Assembly (NCBI RefSeq): GCF_002795425.1
Contig: NZ_PHHA01000018.1
Coordinates: 154,460 to 218,459, forward strand
Length of the DNA: 64,000 nucleotides
Source: Conservatibacter flavescens
GTDB taxonomy: Bacteria; Pseudomonadota; Gammaproteobacteria; Enterobacterales; Pasteurellaceae
Direction: 5' to 3'
The position numbers and the translations under genes were made by a program. Shown one piece after another: positions 19,078-29,160 of this stretch (its first letter is position 1; each line of letters starts with the position of its first letter). A model generated the notes under the pieces. The model saw only the letters and a list, made by a program, of their open reading frames with translations, was not told where the DNA came from and made no database searches.

Positions 19078-19947
19078 TTATTGTACGCTTAATTTTAATA
19101 ATAGAGGATTATGATCGGAACTATCGGTTTCGATGACATCAGCTTGCAGGACTTCTATTCCTCGAACAAAAACATGATCTAACGGGTTTGTTAGGAAGCG
19201 TGTACGCACATCGTTTTCGTAGTGAACTTCTTGTAATTGATGTTGATGAGTAACTGCTTTAATTAATGCTAAGCGACTTTTGTTCCAGGTATTAAAATCA
19301 CCGGCAAGAATGAGCGGGCCTTGATGAGCGCTAATAACCGTAATAATTTCATTCAATTGTTGTTGGTAGTTAGTTGGGTGCCATTCAAAATTGACCATAT
19401 GTAGATTAACGACTAATAAAGATTGGCCATTTGCTAGCGGGTATGAGCTAGAGATACCTAGTTTAGGAATTTGGATCCAAGGCTCTTCTTCGGAGCTTAC
19501 GCAATAGCTTTCGGGAGGATATGAAGATAAAATATTGACGCCACTTTGGTGGCTTAAAAATTCATAAGCTGAGGCATACAAAGAATAGGGGAAACGCGTG
19601 GCAAGTCGCTGTGGTAAGTTTTGTTTTGTGCTGACCTCTTGAAGTAATGCAAGAGAGGTATGATGAGAAAGTTTATCAAGTTCGTCTTCCCAGTTTTTAT
19701 CAATGCCTTTGTGGAGATTCCAAACCAGCAAATTAAATTCTGTCGGAAAAATGATTGGCGTCTCAAAACGTGCGGCATAGCAGAACAGTTGTTCATTCGT
19801 GGAAACCAATGGTTGATATTTTTTGGCATATTTGCTGTTTAGGGTAATTTTAGGCTCACTATAGATCTCAAAACTATAGTGTAGAAAGACGATGGCGAGC
19901 GCCAAAAAAGCGAAAAGTGGATAAAGTAAAAGTTTTCGATTACGCAT
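19078..19947 (-). CDS. endonuclease/exonuclease/phosphatase family protein (YafD-like, UPF0294)
   Basis: The protein has 289 residues with one N-terminal membrane segment (about 7-28). An EEP fold follows: LLVWNLHKG, LALLQEV, VNLHMVN, LAGDFNTWNKSR, LDHVFVRG and SSDHNPLLLKL. These match the metal-dependent phosphoesterase motifs and the E. coli YafD group. The substrate is unknown. It is convergent with the previous gene and divergent from the antiporter gene. Confidence 0.85.
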   Translation of the reverse strand: MRNRKLLLYPLFAFLALAIVFLHYSFEIYSEPKITLNSKYAKKYQPLVSTNEQLFCYAARFETPIIFPTEFNLLVWNLHKGIDKNWEDELDKLSHHTSLALLQEVSTKQNLPQRLATRFPYSLYASAYEFLSHQSGVNILSSYPPESYCVSSEEEPWIQIPKLGISSSYPLANGQSLLVVNLHMVNFEWHPTNYQQQLNEIITVISAHQGPLILAGDFNTWNKSRLALIKAVTHQHQLQEVHYENDVRTRFLTNPLDHVFVRGIEVLQADVIETDSSDHNPLLLKLSVQ

Positions 19948-20121
19948 TTTTGAGTATTTGAAATATTTGTCTTTGTAATTTTACGGAGCTTACTTATACT
20001 ACAGCGGTGTGAAATTGCGCCTATGTCATATGTTATAATAATTTGCATAGTTTGGCAAAACTTAAAAACGGCTGACATTTTAATAAAATGTGAGTGAAAC
20101 CTTCTTGTTTAAGGCATATGT

Positions 20122-21444
20122 ATGAGTATTTATACCTATATTTGTTTTTTATCGGCATTATCCATTTTACTTGGTTTTTTGACGAGTAAAATCAGCGATA
20201 AGATTCAATCAACAATTGCGATTAGTGCTTCGGCAATGATTGGCTCCCTTGTATTGTTATTATTTGGTTATCTAGGTTGGTTTAATTTAGATACCATTGC
20301 CACAGAGACGATGAAACAGATTGATTTCAAGAGTTTCTTGTTAAATGGTATTCTTGGTTTTTTATTATTTGCGGGTGCATTAGGAATTAAATTGCCTGTC
20401 ATGAAAGACCAAAAGTGGGAAATTACGACTTTCGCACTGTTCTCTACATTTGCATCAACATTCCTTATCGGCTTTGCTATTTATGGCGTTGCACATTTAA
20501 TTGGATTAGACATTGATTTAGTCTATTGTATTTTATTTGGCGCGTTAATTTCTCCTGACGATCCGATTGCGGTATTGGCGATCATTAAAAATTTAAGAGC
20601 GCCGAAGCGTTTATCCATGCAAGTGGAAGGCGAGTCATTATTTAATGATGGTGTAGGTTTAGTTATCTTTACGACGGTTTTTGCCGTGGCATTTGGTGGT
20701 CAAGAGCCTACCTTTGGCGGTATTGTAGGGTTATTTTTGCAAGAGGCTGTCGGCGGTATTCTATTTGGTTTAGTACTCGGATTTGTTGCACACTTATTGA
20801 TTTCGAATACTGATGATGGAAGTTTAGAGATTCTATTAACTTTAACCATTCCTACTGCAGGATTTATGTTAGCGAATGTGTTACATGTATCGGGCGCATT
20901 AGCGATGGTGGTGTCTGGAATTATGGTGGGGAACTGGACACGCCATAAAGGTTTTTCTGAACAAAGTCAGCGCTATTTAGATCATTTTTGGGAAATGATT
21001 GATCACTTCCTCAATTCATTGTTATTTTTCCTTATCGGTTTTGCGTTATTGTTAGTAGATTTTACGTTTAAAGGGTTTATTTTAATGTTGTTGGCTATTC
21101 CAATTTGTTTAGCGGCTCGTTATTCAAGTCTTTGGATGCCATTCCAAGTGATGCAAAAATTTAGAACCTATAATCCTTATACGTTAAAAGTATTAACTTG
21201 GGGTGGTTTACGTGGTGGTTTATCCCTTGCTATGGCGTTATCAGTGCCGAAAGGTGTCGCTTTCATTGGAGACAGTAATATGGATGTGAGCGATTTAATT
21301 CTGATTATGACTTATGCTGTTGTGATGTTCTCTATTTTGATTCAAGGTGTGACGATTGAGAAAATGATTCAAAAGTCGAAATTAGTTGATCCAAATAAAG
21401 AAGAATATTTACGCCCAAGTCATAAGCTGTCTAAATTTCACTAA
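20122..21444 (+). CDS. Na+/H+ antiporter, CPA1/NhaP type
   Basis: Inner-membrane cation:proton exchanger of 440 residues with about 12 membrane segments. The ion-site motifs SPDDPIAVLAI and EGESLFNDGVGLVIFT are characteristic of the CPA1 (NhaP/NhaK) family, as is GGLRGGLSLAMALS near the C-terminus. It likely exports Na+ (or K+) for pH and salt balance. It is monocistronic. TGTTATAAT at 20031-20039, an extended -10, lies 83 bases before the ATG. A hairpin terminator follows. Confidence 0.88.
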   Translation: MSIYTYICFLSALSILLGFLTSKISDKIQSTIAISASAMIGSLVLLLFGYLGWFNLDTIATETMKQIDFKSFLLNGILGFLLFAGALGIKLPVMKDQKWEITTFALFSTFASTFLIGFAIYGVAHLIGLDIDLVYCILFGALISPDDPIAVLAIIKNLRAPKRLSMQVEGESLFNDGVGLVIFTTVFAVAFGGQEPTFGGIVGLFLQEAVGGILFGLVLGFVAHLLISNTDDGSLEILLTLTIPTAGFMLANVLHVSGALAMVVSGIMVGNWTRHKGFSEQSQRYLDHFWEMIDHFLNSLLFFLIGFALLLVDFTFKGFILMLLAIPICLAARYSSLWMPFQVMQKFRTYNPYTLKVLTWGGLRGGLSLAMALSVPKGVAFIGDSNMDVSDLILIMTYAVVMFSILIQGVTIEKMIQKSKLVDPNKEEYLRPSHKLSKFH

Positions 21445-21456
21445 AATAAAATGATT

Positions 21457-21479
21457 CATGGCGGATATTATCCGCCATG
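21457..21479. terminator. hairpin between the antiporter gene and metC, probably bidirectional terminator
   Basis: Perfect 9-bp stem CATGGCGGA / TCCGCCATG with a 5-base loop lies between two convergent genes. The T-tract on the plus side is weak (GTTTAAATT) and on the minus side is ATTTTATTTT. Confidence 0.75.
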
Positions 21480-21526
21480 TTTAAATTGATAGGTTAGCAT
21501 CTAAATATTAGACAGATTATATCGCG

Positions 21527-22714
21527 CTATTTTAAGCGTTCAAATCCATGTTTAAGATCGGTAATTAAATCTTCTACCGCTTCTAATCCAATATGTATAC
21601 GAATTAATGTGCCGGTTAAAGTGCGGTGAATATTGGGTCTGATTTTGGCGATCTCTTCAGGTTGATTATAGAGAATTAAAGATTCGTATCCTCCCCAAGA
21701 ATAAGCCATGCTGAATAACTCAAAATGATTCATGAACGCTTCGAGTTGTGTTTGGGTAAGTTTTTGGTTCAGTTCAAAACTGAATAGGCCACTTGCACCG
21801 AGAAAATCTCGTTGAAAAAATTCATGTCCAGGACAACTCGCTAAAGCAGGGTGGTAAACCGCCTTGACTTCTGGCTGAGTTGCGAGCCATTTTGCGATCG
21901 TAATACTGCTTTCTTCATGTTGCTTTAAGCGAATAGCCAAAGTTCGTAGGCCACGAGCAGTCATGTAAGCGGTATCCGCATCAACCATCTGCCCCATTAA
22001 GTAACTATTTTCACGTAATTGATCCCAGCAACGTGCGTTAGCAACTGCTGTTCCGATCATGGCATCAGAATGGCCAACGAGGTATTTCGTTCCCGCTTGG
22101 ATTGAAATATCAATATCATGTTCTAATGCTTTAAATAGTGCCCCTCCTGACCAAGTGTTATCAATCATGATAACAATATTGGGGTTTATACGACGTGCGG
22201 TCTGCACAAGGGTTGGAGTGTCAGGTATTTCGAACGTCAGTGAGCTAGGGCTTTCTAGAAACAGGACTTTAGTATTCGGTTGAATAAGGTTGGCAATATC
22301 AGCCCCAATCATCGGATCATAATAGGTCGTTTCTATGCCCATTTTTTTGAGAATTTTATTACAAAAGTCTTGAGTTGGCTCGTAGGCTGCACCCGTCATG
22401 AGTATATGATCACCATGTTCAACAAAAGCCAAAATGCTGTTACTGACAGCTGCAGCTCCACATGGATAAAGATAGCAGCCGGCACCGCCTTCTAATTCGC
22501 ACATCGCATCTTGTAAGGCAAAGTGAGTGAGTGTGCCACGACGACCGTAAAATAACTCACCTTTTGCGCGATTGATGGTGGCATGTTTTTTTTGTGCTAA
22601 GTCTTCAAACACCAGAGAAGAGGCTCGTTGAATCACAGGGTTAACACTGCCCTGAGTGACACGTTGATTACGTCCTACATGAATAAGTGCGGTAGATAAA
22701 TTATTTTTTTTCAT
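21527..22714 (-). CDS. metC: cystathionine beta-lyase
   Basis: PLP enzyme cutting cystathionine to homocysteine, ammonia and pyruvate in methionine synthesis. The 395 residues equal E. coli MetC. The PLP lysine lies in [15 protein letters not shown]. Other family blocks are [26 protein letters not shown], and near the end [12 protein letters not shown] and RIHIGLE. The ATG at 22714 has GAGG 6 bases upstream; a TTG four codons earlier is a poorer start. The gene is divergent from the peroxiredoxin gene. Confidence 0.95.
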   Translation of the reverse strand: MKKNNLSTALIHVGRNQRVTQGSVNPVIQRASSLVFEDLAQKKHATINRAKGELFYGRRGTLTHFALQDAMCELEGGAGCYLYPCGAAAVSNSILAFVEHGDHILMTGAAYEPTQDFCNKILKKMGIETTYYDPMIGADIANLIQPNTKVLFLESPSSLTFEIPDTPTLVQTARRINPNIVIMIDNTWSGGALFKALEHDIDISIQAGTKYLVGHSDAMIGTAVANARCWDQLRENSYLMGQMVDADTAYMTARGLRTLAIRLKQHEESSITIAKWLATQPEVKAVYHPALASCPGHEFFQRDFLGASGLFSFELNQKLTQTQLEAFMNHFELFSMAYSWGGYESLILYNQPEEIAKIRPNIHRTLTGTLIRIHIGLEAVEDLITDLKHGFERLK

Positions 22715-22772
22715 ATATTTCCTCAAGACATCATTAAAAATCAGCAGTTAACACAATTTGTTCGATTAAAAT

Positions 22773-22806
22773 AATTGATTTAATAGATAAAAACAACTAT
22801 TCAATT
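22773..22806. promoter_or_regulatory. imperfect inverted repeat between metC and the peroxiredoxin gene
   Basis: AATTGA-4 bases-ATAG on the left (22773-22786) mirrors CTATTCAATT on the right (22797-22806). It lies about 80 bases before the peroxiredoxin ATG in a divergent promoter region. It may be a redox-regulator site. The spacing does not fit the classical OxyR consensus, so the binder is unknown. Confidence 0.3.
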
Positions 22807-22887
22807 TAAATTCTGTTTTTTAAAATGACAAAGTAATCTTCCTTAGGAAGTTGAACCTATTCATTTAAACAAAAGGAGATCCTTAAG

Positions 22888-23490
22888 ATGGTATTAGTTA
22901 CTCGTCAAGCACCAGACTTTGATGCAGCAGCAGTATTAGGCAACGGTGAAATCGTTGATAACTTTAATTTTAAAAGACATGTAGCGGGTAAACCTGCAGT
23001 GATCTTTTTCTATCCTTTAGATTTTACATTTGTTTGTCCATCTGAGTTAATTGCTTTTGATCACCGTTATGAAGAATTCGCAAAACGTGGTGTTGAAGTT
23101 GTTGGTGTATCTATCGACTCACAATATAGCCACAATGCATGGCGTAAAACCCCAGTAGATAAAGGGGGTATCGGTGAAGTGAAATATGCGTTAGTGGCTG
23201 ACGTAAAACACGAAATCGCACAAGCTTATGGTATTGAGCATCCTGAAGCGGGCGTCGCTTTACGTGCTTCTTTCTTAATTGACAAACACGGTGTTGTTCG
23301 TCATCAAGTAGTAAATGATTTACCATTAGGTCGTAATATTGATGAAATGTTACGTATGGTTGATGCCTTACAATTCCATGAAGAGCATGGTGAAGTTTGC
23401 CCTGCACAATGGGAGAAAGGTAAAGAAGGCATGAAAGACAATCCAGATGGTGTTGCAAGCTATTTAAAACAACACGCAGATAAACTGTAA
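22888..23490 (+). CDS. 2-Cys peroxiredoxin (AhpC/TSA family)
   Basis: Thiol peroxidase reducing hydrogen peroxide and organic peroxides. The 200 residues carry the peroxidatic Cys in PLDFTFVCPSE (about 50) and the resolving Cys in HGEVCPAQW (about 171). The intermediate GVSIDSQYSHNAW and GVALRASFLID are typical of Prx1/AhpC. Strong ribosome site (AAGGAG), and codons are those of a highly expressed gene. No ahpF is adjacent, so the reductant is probably thioredoxin or a glutaredoxin. Confidence 0.94.
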   Translation: MVLVTRQAPDFDAAAVLGNGEIVDNFNFKRHVAGKPAVIFFYPLDFTFVCPSELIAFDHRYEEFAKRGVEVVGVSIDSQYSHNAWRKTPVDKGGIGEVKYALVADVKHEIAQAYGIEHPEAGVALRASFLIDKHGVVRHQVVNDLPLGRNIDEMLRMVDALQFHEEHGEVCPAQWEKGKEGMKDNPDGVASYLKQHADKL

Positions 23491-23540
23491 TTTGATTTCA
23501 AAGTAAGTATTTTAGCTTTTTATTTAGGAACATGATAAAG

Positions 23541-23566
23541 ATAAGCCACAGAAATGTGGCTTTTAT
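23541..23566. terminator. Rho-independent terminator after the peroxiredoxin gene
   Basis: Stem AAGCCACA / TGTGGCTT (8 bp, GAAA loop) followed by TTTATT on the plus strand. The A-rich left flank gives the minus strand a weaker T-run toward bioB. Confidence 0.85.
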
Positions 23567-23650
23567 TATGGGCTTAATGTCTTTTAGACCAGCCATACTT
23601 ATTGCACTATTTGTACTTGTTTATCTTGTTTCGACATGAATAGGCATAGG

Positions 23651-24652
23651 TCAAGAGCGGTTTTCTTCTGTTTCTGGTACGAGATCTAATTTTAACATTA
23701 AATCTCTGTCTCGATCTTCTTCCGTATTTTCAGTGACCAATAATTTATCCCCATAAAAAATAGAATTGGCCCCCGCCATGAAACACATTGCTTGCATTTC
23801 TTCACTCATATTATGACGACCGGCAGATAAACGTACATAGCTTTTAGGCATAGTAATTCTCGCGACAGCAACAGTTCGAACAAATTCTGTCCAATCTAGT
23901 TTTTCTGCATCAAATAGAGGTGTCCCTTCAACAGCAACCAGTTGATTAATAGGAACTGATTCCGGCTGAGGATCTAAATTGGCTAGACTGGCAATTAAAC
24001 CGGCGCGCTCTTTGCGGGTTTCGTTCATGCCAATAATTCCACCACAACACACTTTTAATCCCGCATTACGTACTTTGCCTAGCGTATTTAATCGATCATC
24101 AAAGTCTCGAGTGCCGATAATTTGATGATAATGCTCAGGGGCAGTATCGAGGTTGTGGTTATAATAGTCTAAACCCGCTTCTTTGAGTTTTTCTGCCATA
24201 CCGTCTTGTAGTAGCCCAAAAGTGCCGCAGGTTTCTAACCCTAAGGCTTTTACTCCTTTAATGATTTCCGTCATTTTCTCAATGTCTTTGGGTTTAGGGC
24301 CTCGCCATGCGGCCCCCATACAGAAACGTCCAGCGCCTCTAGCTTTCGCAATTCGCGCTTTTGCGAGAATATCTTCAATGTCTAGCAGCGCTTGATTTTG
24401 TATTCCCGTTTGATAGCGGGCAGACTGCGGACAGTAGTGGCAGTCTTCGGGACAGCCACCGGTTTTGATAGACATCAGTGTTGATAACTGAATTGTGGTC
24501 GGATTGAAATGTTGACGATGAACGTTAGCAGCTCGGAAAATAAGATCTAAAAAAGGTGTCTCAAATAATGCCTCAACTTTGCACACAGACCAATATTCTA
24601 CCGAAGGATGCGGGGTAAGGGATTGAATATGTAATGGTGTTGTGATTGTCAT
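23651..24652 (-). CDS. bioB: biotin synthase
   Basis: Radical SAM enzyme inserting sulphur into dethiobiotin, the last step of biotin synthesis. The 333 residues have the radical SAM cluster motif [17 protein letters not shown] (CxxxCxxC). Also seen are [28 protein letters not shown] and [15 protein letters not shown], and the [2Fe-2S]/substrate region RLSAGRHNM. No other bio gene is in the window. The start is divergent from tsaB; no convincing BirA operator was found. Confidence 0.97.
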   Translation of the reverse strand: MTITTPLHIQSLTPHPSVEYWSVCKVEALFETPFLDLIFRAANVHRQHFNPTTIQLSTLMSIKTGGCPEDCHYCPQSARYQTGIQNQALLDIEDILAKARIAKARGAGRFCMGAAWRGPKPKDIEKMTEIIKGVKALGLETCGTFGLLQDGMAEKLKEAGLDYYNHNLDTAPEHYHQIIGTRDFDDRLNTLGKVRNAGLKVCCGGIIGMNETRKERAGLIASLANLDPQPESVPINQLVAVEGTPLFDAEKLDWTEFVRTVAVARITMPKSYVRLSAGRHNMSEEMQAMCFMAGANSIFYGDKLLVTENTEEDRDRDLMLKLDLVPETEENRS

Positions 24653-24857
24653 GGTTTATGTTCCTTGTATTATTAAAGTAGGTAAACACATTCAAAGTAT
24701 ATGTATTTTCCTGATGGAATCCAAGAGGATTTACAATTGGGCTTGTTGATTCTTGTTTTTATTTGCGCTGTTGGTAAGCCGAAACAACTATGATAAAATT
24801 CTCTCTAATTTTGTAAAAATAATTTAGGGCGATAGACCTTAATATCGTGATAATACT

Positions 24858-25568
24858 ATGACAACTTTATTAGCTTTAGATACATCAACGGAAGCTTGTT
24901 CTGTGGCATTATGGCACAACGGTGAGATCACTCATATAGATGAGTTGGCACAACGAACACATACTCAGCGTATTTTGCCATTAATTGATAGGATTTTAGC
25001 TGAATCACAAGTGAGTTTATCGCAGGTTGATGCCTTAGTTTTTGGACGAGGACCGGGCAGTTTTACCGGTGTGCGTGTTGGTGCGGGTATCGCACAAGGA
25101 TTAGCATTTGGTGCGGATTTGCCAGTGATTCCAGTGTCCAACTTAGTTGCGATGGCTCAAGCGGCTTATGAGCAACTCGGCGTGACGAAAGTGCTTACTG
25201 CAATTGATGCGAGAATGAATGAGGTTTATTTTGCTCAGTTAGTTGCCGAAAAAGTGCGGTCTGATTTTGGTGATTTTTTGTATTGGCGAGAACAACAAGT
25301 TGAACAAGTCATTAGTCCCGAAAAATTAGTCGCACAATGTGAGAGCTTAGATAATACTTGGTATAAGGTAGGAACTGGTTGGACAGCATACGAGTTGCTG
25401 CAGTCAATCAATGGCCAAAGTACGGACATTCATTTGCCATCAGCACGTTATATGTTATGTTTGGCCTTGCCTCTTTGGCAGCAAAAACAATTTATTAGCG
25501 CGATTGAAATTGAACCTGTGTATTTGCGTAATGAAGTTACGTGGAAAAAATTACCCGGCCGAGAATAG
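24858..25568 (+). CDS. tsaB: tRNA threonylcarbamoyladenosine biosynthesis protein TsaB (YeaZ)
   Basis: Scaffold partner of TsaD in making the t6A base at position 37 of ANN-reading tRNAs. The 236 residues begin LLALDTSTEACSVALWHNGE. VDALVFGRGPGSFTGVRVGAGIAQGLAFG and VLTAIDARMNEVYFAQ follow, the conserved ASKHA-fold blocks of TsaB. slp begins 11 bases after its stop, so the two are probably co-transcribed with fadD. Confidence 0.95.
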   Translation: MTTLLALDTSTEACSVALWHNGEITHIDELAQRTHTQRILPLIDRILAESQVSLSQVDALVFGRGPGSFTGVRVGAGIAQGLAFGADLPVIPVSNLVAMAQAAYEQLGVTKVLTAIDARMNEVYFAQLVAEKVRSDFGDFLYWREQQVEQVISPEKLVAQCESLDNTWYKVGTGWTAYELLQSINGQSTDIHLPSARYMLCLALPLWQQKQFISAIEIEPVYLRNEVTWKKLPGRE

Positions 25569-25579
25569 AGGGATTAAGC

Positions 25580-26122
25580 ATGAGAAAACTATTAATTTGT
25601 TTACCGCTCTTTTTATTGTTAAACGCTTGTATATCCGCGCCTCCAGGTTTAGAGAAAAGTGAATTTAGAGTGCAAAATTTACGTAAACTGAGCCCTGACG
25701 ATTATGCTTGCCAGTGTAAAGAAGTGCGTTTTGGTGGCAAAATTATTGCTGCGACTGCATTGCAGAATAAAACTAAAATTGAAGTCTTGAGCTTACCTAT
25801 CGCCAGTTTTTCAGCAAAGCCCGTGTTAACTTCTACCAGTGATGGGCGCTTTATGGCATATTTAGAGGGATTTGTCGACCCTGAAACATTGAAAGACCAA
25901 TATATTACGGTAGTTGGTCGTTTAATGGGAATGGAAAAAGGAAAAATTGATGAGGCGAATTATGATTATCCCCTCATTCAAGTACAGCATTATAAACGTT
26001 GGAAATTAGTTGAAGAATATTATTATGATCCCGATGATTGGTATGATTACTGGGAAAGTCGCCGTTTTGGTGGATTCTTCTTTTTCCGTCCAGAGCCTCG
26101 TTTACGTTATAACTTATATTAA
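25580..26122 (+). CDS. slp: Slp family outer-membrane lipoprotein
   Basis: The 180 residues have a lipoprotein signal peptide (lipobox LLNAC, Cys17) and the Slp domain. Conserved segments include [43 protein letters not shown], and [16 protein letters not shown]. The C-terminus is rich in Tyr, Asp and Trp. E. coli Slp is starvation and acid inducible; the exact role is unknown. The ATG at 25580 with upstream GAGGGA is preferred over a longer frame that lacks the signal peptide at its start. The tsaB-slp-fadD order looks like one operon. Confidence 0.9.
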   Translation: MRKLLICLPLFLLLNACISAPPGLEKSEFRVQNLRKLSPDDYACQCKEVRFGGKIIAATALQNKTKIEVLSLPIASFSAKPVLTSTSDGRFMAYLEGFVDPETLKDQYITVVGRLMGMEKGKIDEANYDYPLIQVQHYKRWKLVEEYYYDPDDWYDYWESRRFGGFFFFRPEPRLRYNLY

Positions 26123-26136
26123 AAAAAGGATTAAAA

Positions 26137-27825
26137 ATGGAAAAGCCTTGGTTTAAAAATTATCCTGAAGGTGCTGAGCGAGAAATTGATACGCAAAAAT
26201 ATGCCTCAATTCTCGATATGTTTGAAAATGCGGTGCGTGAACACCCAGATCGTGCTGCCTACGTTAATATGGGGCAAGAATTAACTTTTCGTAAATTAGA
26301 AGAACGCAGCCGAGCGTTCGCCGCTTATTTGCAAAATGAATTGAAACTGAAAAAAGGAGACAGAGTGGCCTTAATGATGCCCAATCTGTTGCAATACCCG
26401 ATAGCATTATTTGGTATTTTGCGTGCGGGTATGGTGGTTGTTAATGTGAACCCTCTTTATACGCCGAGAGAACTAGAGCATCAATTGCAAGATAGTGGGG
26501 CAGTGGCGATTGTGATCGTTTCTAATTTTGCTTCAACGCTGGAAAAAGTTGTGTTTAATACCCAAATTAAGCATGTTATTTTATCGCGTATGGGCGATCA
26601 GCTTTCTTTTGGCAAGCGTACATTAGTTAATTTTGTGGTGAAGTATGTTAAAAAATTAGTACCAAAATATAAGCTGCCTCATGCTGCTACATTCCGAGAA
26701 GTGTTAAGTATAGGGAAACATCGTCAATATGTTAGGCCGGATTTAGGTCGCAATGATCTTGCTTTTTTACAATATACAGGGGGAACAACCGGTGTTGCAA
26801 AAGGCGCGATGTTATCTCATGGCAATATTATTGCGAATGTTTTTCAGGCTATGTGGATCGCGGAGCCATTTGTTGGAAACAATAAACAAACTCGTAAAGC
26901 TGTTATTGCCTTACCGCTGTACCATATTTTTGCATTAACAGTAAATTGTTTATTGTTTATTGAATTAGGTATTACAGGGATTTTAATCACGAATCCGCGT
27001 GATATTGATGGCTTTGTGAAAGAATTGAAAAAACACCGTTTTATTGCGATTACGGGAGTAAATACGTTATTTAATGCTTTATTAAATAATGAAAATTTCA
27101 AAGAAATTGATTTTTCTTCATTAAAGCTATCCGTTGGTGGTGGAATGTCTGTGCAGCAATCTGTGGCAAGCCGTTGGGCTCAGACAACGGGGTGTCATAT
27201 TATTGAAGGTTATGGTATGACAGAATGTTCACCACTTATTGCGGCTTGTCCAGTGAATATGGAAAAACATAACGGCAGCATTGGCGTGCCGGTCCCCAAT
27301 ACGGATATTCGTATTGTTAAAGAAGATGGGACAGAGGCCTCACTTGGTGAACCAGGTGAGCTATGGGTCAAGGGTGAGCAAGTTATGCAAGGTTATTGGC
27401 AACGTCCGGAAGCGACAGCAGAAGTATTGCAAGATGGCTGGCTAGCGACAGGAGATATTGTGATACAAGATGAGCAATATTATTTACGTATTGTCGATCG
27501 CAAGAAAGATATGATTCTGGTTTCTGGATTTAATGTATATCCAAATGAGATCGAAGATGTTGTCATGCTGAATTATAAAGTATCTGAAGTGGTTGCAATT
27601 GGAGTACCCAATGAGGTCTCGGGCGAAACAGTGAAAATTTTTGTGGTGAAAAAAGACGAAAGTTTAACCCGTGATGAATTGCGTAAGCATTGTCGTGAAC
27701 ATTTAACCGGATATAAAGTACCAAAAGAGATTGAATTTAGAGAAGAATTGCCAAAATCCAATGTAGGTAAGATTTTACGCCGTGTGTTACGCGATGAAGA
27801 ATTGGCTAATCGTCCTACAAATTAG
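26137..27825 (+). CDS. fadD: long-chain-fatty-acid--CoA ligase FadD
   Basis: Activates fatty acids to acyl-CoA with ATP at the inner membrane. The 562 residues have the AMP-binding signature [18 protein letters not shown] (about 213-230) and [10 protein letters not shown]. The FACS motif follows ([31 protein letters not shown]), with the catalytic Lys near the end ([11 protein letters not shown]). It starts 14 bases after slp. In this genome it may feed phospholipid synthesis rather than degradation, because the fadIJ pair looks catalytically altered and no fadE was seen in the window. Confidence 0.95.
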   Translation: MEKPWFKNYPEGAEREIDTQKYASILDMFENAVREHPDRAAYVNMGQELTFRKLEERSRAFAAYLQNELKLKKGDRVALMMPNLLQYPIALFGILRAGMVVVNVNPLYTPRELEHQLQDSGAVAIVIVSNFASTLEKVVFNTQIKHVILSRMGDQLSFGKRTLVNFVVKYVKKLVPKYKLPHAATFREVLSIGKHRQYVRPDLGRNDLAFLQYTGGTTGVAKGAMLSHGNIIANVFQAMWIAEPFVGNNKQTRKAVIALPLYHIFALTVNCLLFIELGITGILITNPRDIDGFVKELKKHRFIAITGVNTLFNALLNNENFKEIDFSSLKLSVGGGMSVQQSVASRWAQTTGCHIIEGYGMTECSPLIAACPVNMEKHNGSIGVPVPNTDIRIVKEDGTEASLGEPGELWVKGEQVMQGYWQRPEATAEVLQDGWLATGDIVIQDEQYYLRIVDRKKDMILVSGFNVYPNEIEDVVMLNYKVSEVVAIGVPNEVSGETVKIFVVKKDESLTRDELRKHCREHLTGYKVPKEIEFREELPKSNVGKILRRVLRDEELANRPTN

Positions 27826-27868
27826 CTTTTATTCTCAGAGACACGATAAATGACTTTGTCAGTGGTTC

Positions 27869-27896
27869 AGGGCGAATATTTATTCGCCCTCGTTTT
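27869..27896 (+). terminator. Rho-independent terminator after fadD
   Basis: Perfect 10-bp stem AGGGCGAATA / TATTCGCCCT with a 2-base loop, then CGTTTTT. It separates the tsaB-slp-fadD run from rnd. Confidence 0.9.
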
Positions 27897-27919
27897 TGCT
27901 TGTAATGGAATAATTATTT

Positions 27920-29098
27920 ATGAATACCCCCATGCCAAAAGAAATTCAAAATCTACCGCACTTTACTATTGTGACAACAGATGAAGCACTAAAACGCGTT
28001 TGTGCTCAGGCGGCTCAAAAAAGCGTAGTTGCGTTAGATACAGAGTTTATTCGGATACGTAGTTATTACCCTAAACTAGGATTGATCCAACTTTATGATG
28101 GCGAACAGGTTAGCTTGATTGATCCTATAACAATCACTGATTTTTCACCTTTTGTCGCATTATTAGCTAATGCCAATGTGACAAAAGTACTTCATGCCTG
28201 CTTTGAAGATCTTGAAGTGTTTCAACAAACTTTTCAGCAATGTCCAGCACCAATGTATGATACGCAGTTGATGGCAAACTTTTTAGGCTTCCCAAACTCT
28301 ACTGGTTTTGCAACGCTCATTCAACATTATTTCCATCTCACTTTAGATAAAGGCGCTTCTCGTACGGATTGGTTAGCACGTCCTTTATCTGAACAACAAT
28401 TACGATATGCGGCGGCTGATGTATGGTACTTATTGCCACTATTTTATAAGATGGAAGCTGAATTATCCTCAACGTCTTGGTTAGACGCAGCTAAACAAGA
28501 CAGCGCAATACTTTGCCAACTACGCAATCAGGAAAAAAATGCGCACCATGCTTATTTTTCAATTCCTAATGCTTGGAAACTGAATCCTGAAGAATTAGCG
28601 CGTTTGCACTTACTGGCTAAGTGGCGACAAGAAGAAGCGATTAGACGAGATCTTGCGTTAAATTTTGTAGTAAAAAGTGACAGTTTATGGGCTGTTGCCA
28701 AATATGCCCCAAAGCATACTTCTGACTTATTAGCTTTGGGCTTACATCAATCAGAAGTTCGTATACATGGTAAAAAATTGCTCTTACTAGTGGAACAAGC
28801 TAAGCGTTTATCTCCAGAAAGCTATCCGCCTAAAATTAAACGTTTAGTAGATGATCCTCGTTATAAATTCGCCATAAAACAATTACAGAAAGGCTTGAAA
28901 GAGGTTGCCCCGATTGGACTTGCTCCTGAAGTGCTAGCCAGTAAAAAAAGTTTAGAAAATTTGTTAGCATGGCAATGGGCGGAAGATAAAACCACATTAA
29001 GTCAACCTGAATTATTAAAAGGTTGGCGTAAAGAATATGGCGAAAAATTACTGATGAAATTAGACGGTAGAGAATGTTGCCATACAGAAAGCACATAA
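27920..29098 (+). CDS. rnd: ribonuclease D
   Basis: 3'-to-5' exoribonuclease that trims tRNA and other stable RNA ends. The 392 residues carry the DEDD exonuclease motifs (VALDTEFIRIRSYYPKLGLIQLYDG, VLHACFEDLEVF, YAAADVWYLLPLF with the catalytic Tyr/Asp). An HRDC domain (LARLHLLAKWRQEEAIRRDLALNFVVKSDSLW, about 225-260) follows, with a C-terminal HRDC-like extension. It is slightly longer than E. coli Rnd (375). An uptake signal lies near its start. Confidence 0.94.
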   Translation: MNTPMPKEIQNLPHFTIVTTDEALKRVCAQAAQKSVVALDTEFIRIRSYYPKLGLIQLYDGEQVSLIDPITITDFSPFVALLANANVTKVLHACFEDLEVFQQTFQQCPAPMYDTQLMANFLGFPNSTGFATLIQHYFHLTLDKGASRTDWLARPLSEQQLRYAAADVWYLLPLFYKMEAELSSTSWLDAAKQDSAILCQLRNQEKNAHHAYFSIPNAWKLNPEELARLHLLAKWRQEEAIRRDLALNFVVKSDSLWAVAKYAPKHTSDLLALGLHQSEVRIHGKKLLLLVEQAKRLSPESYPPKIKRLVDDPRYKFAIKQLQKGLKEVAPIGLAPEVLASKKSLENLLAWQWAEDKTTLSQPELLKGWRKEYGEKLLMKLDGRECCHTEST

Positions 29099-29160
29099 CG
29101 TCTATTTCATAGACAAGTCGTGTTTATGGATAATAATCAAGGGCTATCGTGAAAGGCATT

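Noticed and set aside
22715..22887. OxyR site before the peroxiredoxin gene
   Set aside because: ATAG and CTAT are present, but the spacing (10 bases) does not fit the ATAG-7-CTAT consensus; kept only as an unassigned inverted repeat.
24653..24857. BirA operator before bioB
   Set aside because: Only a loose TTGTA...GGTAAACAC resemblance, with mismatches in both half-sites.
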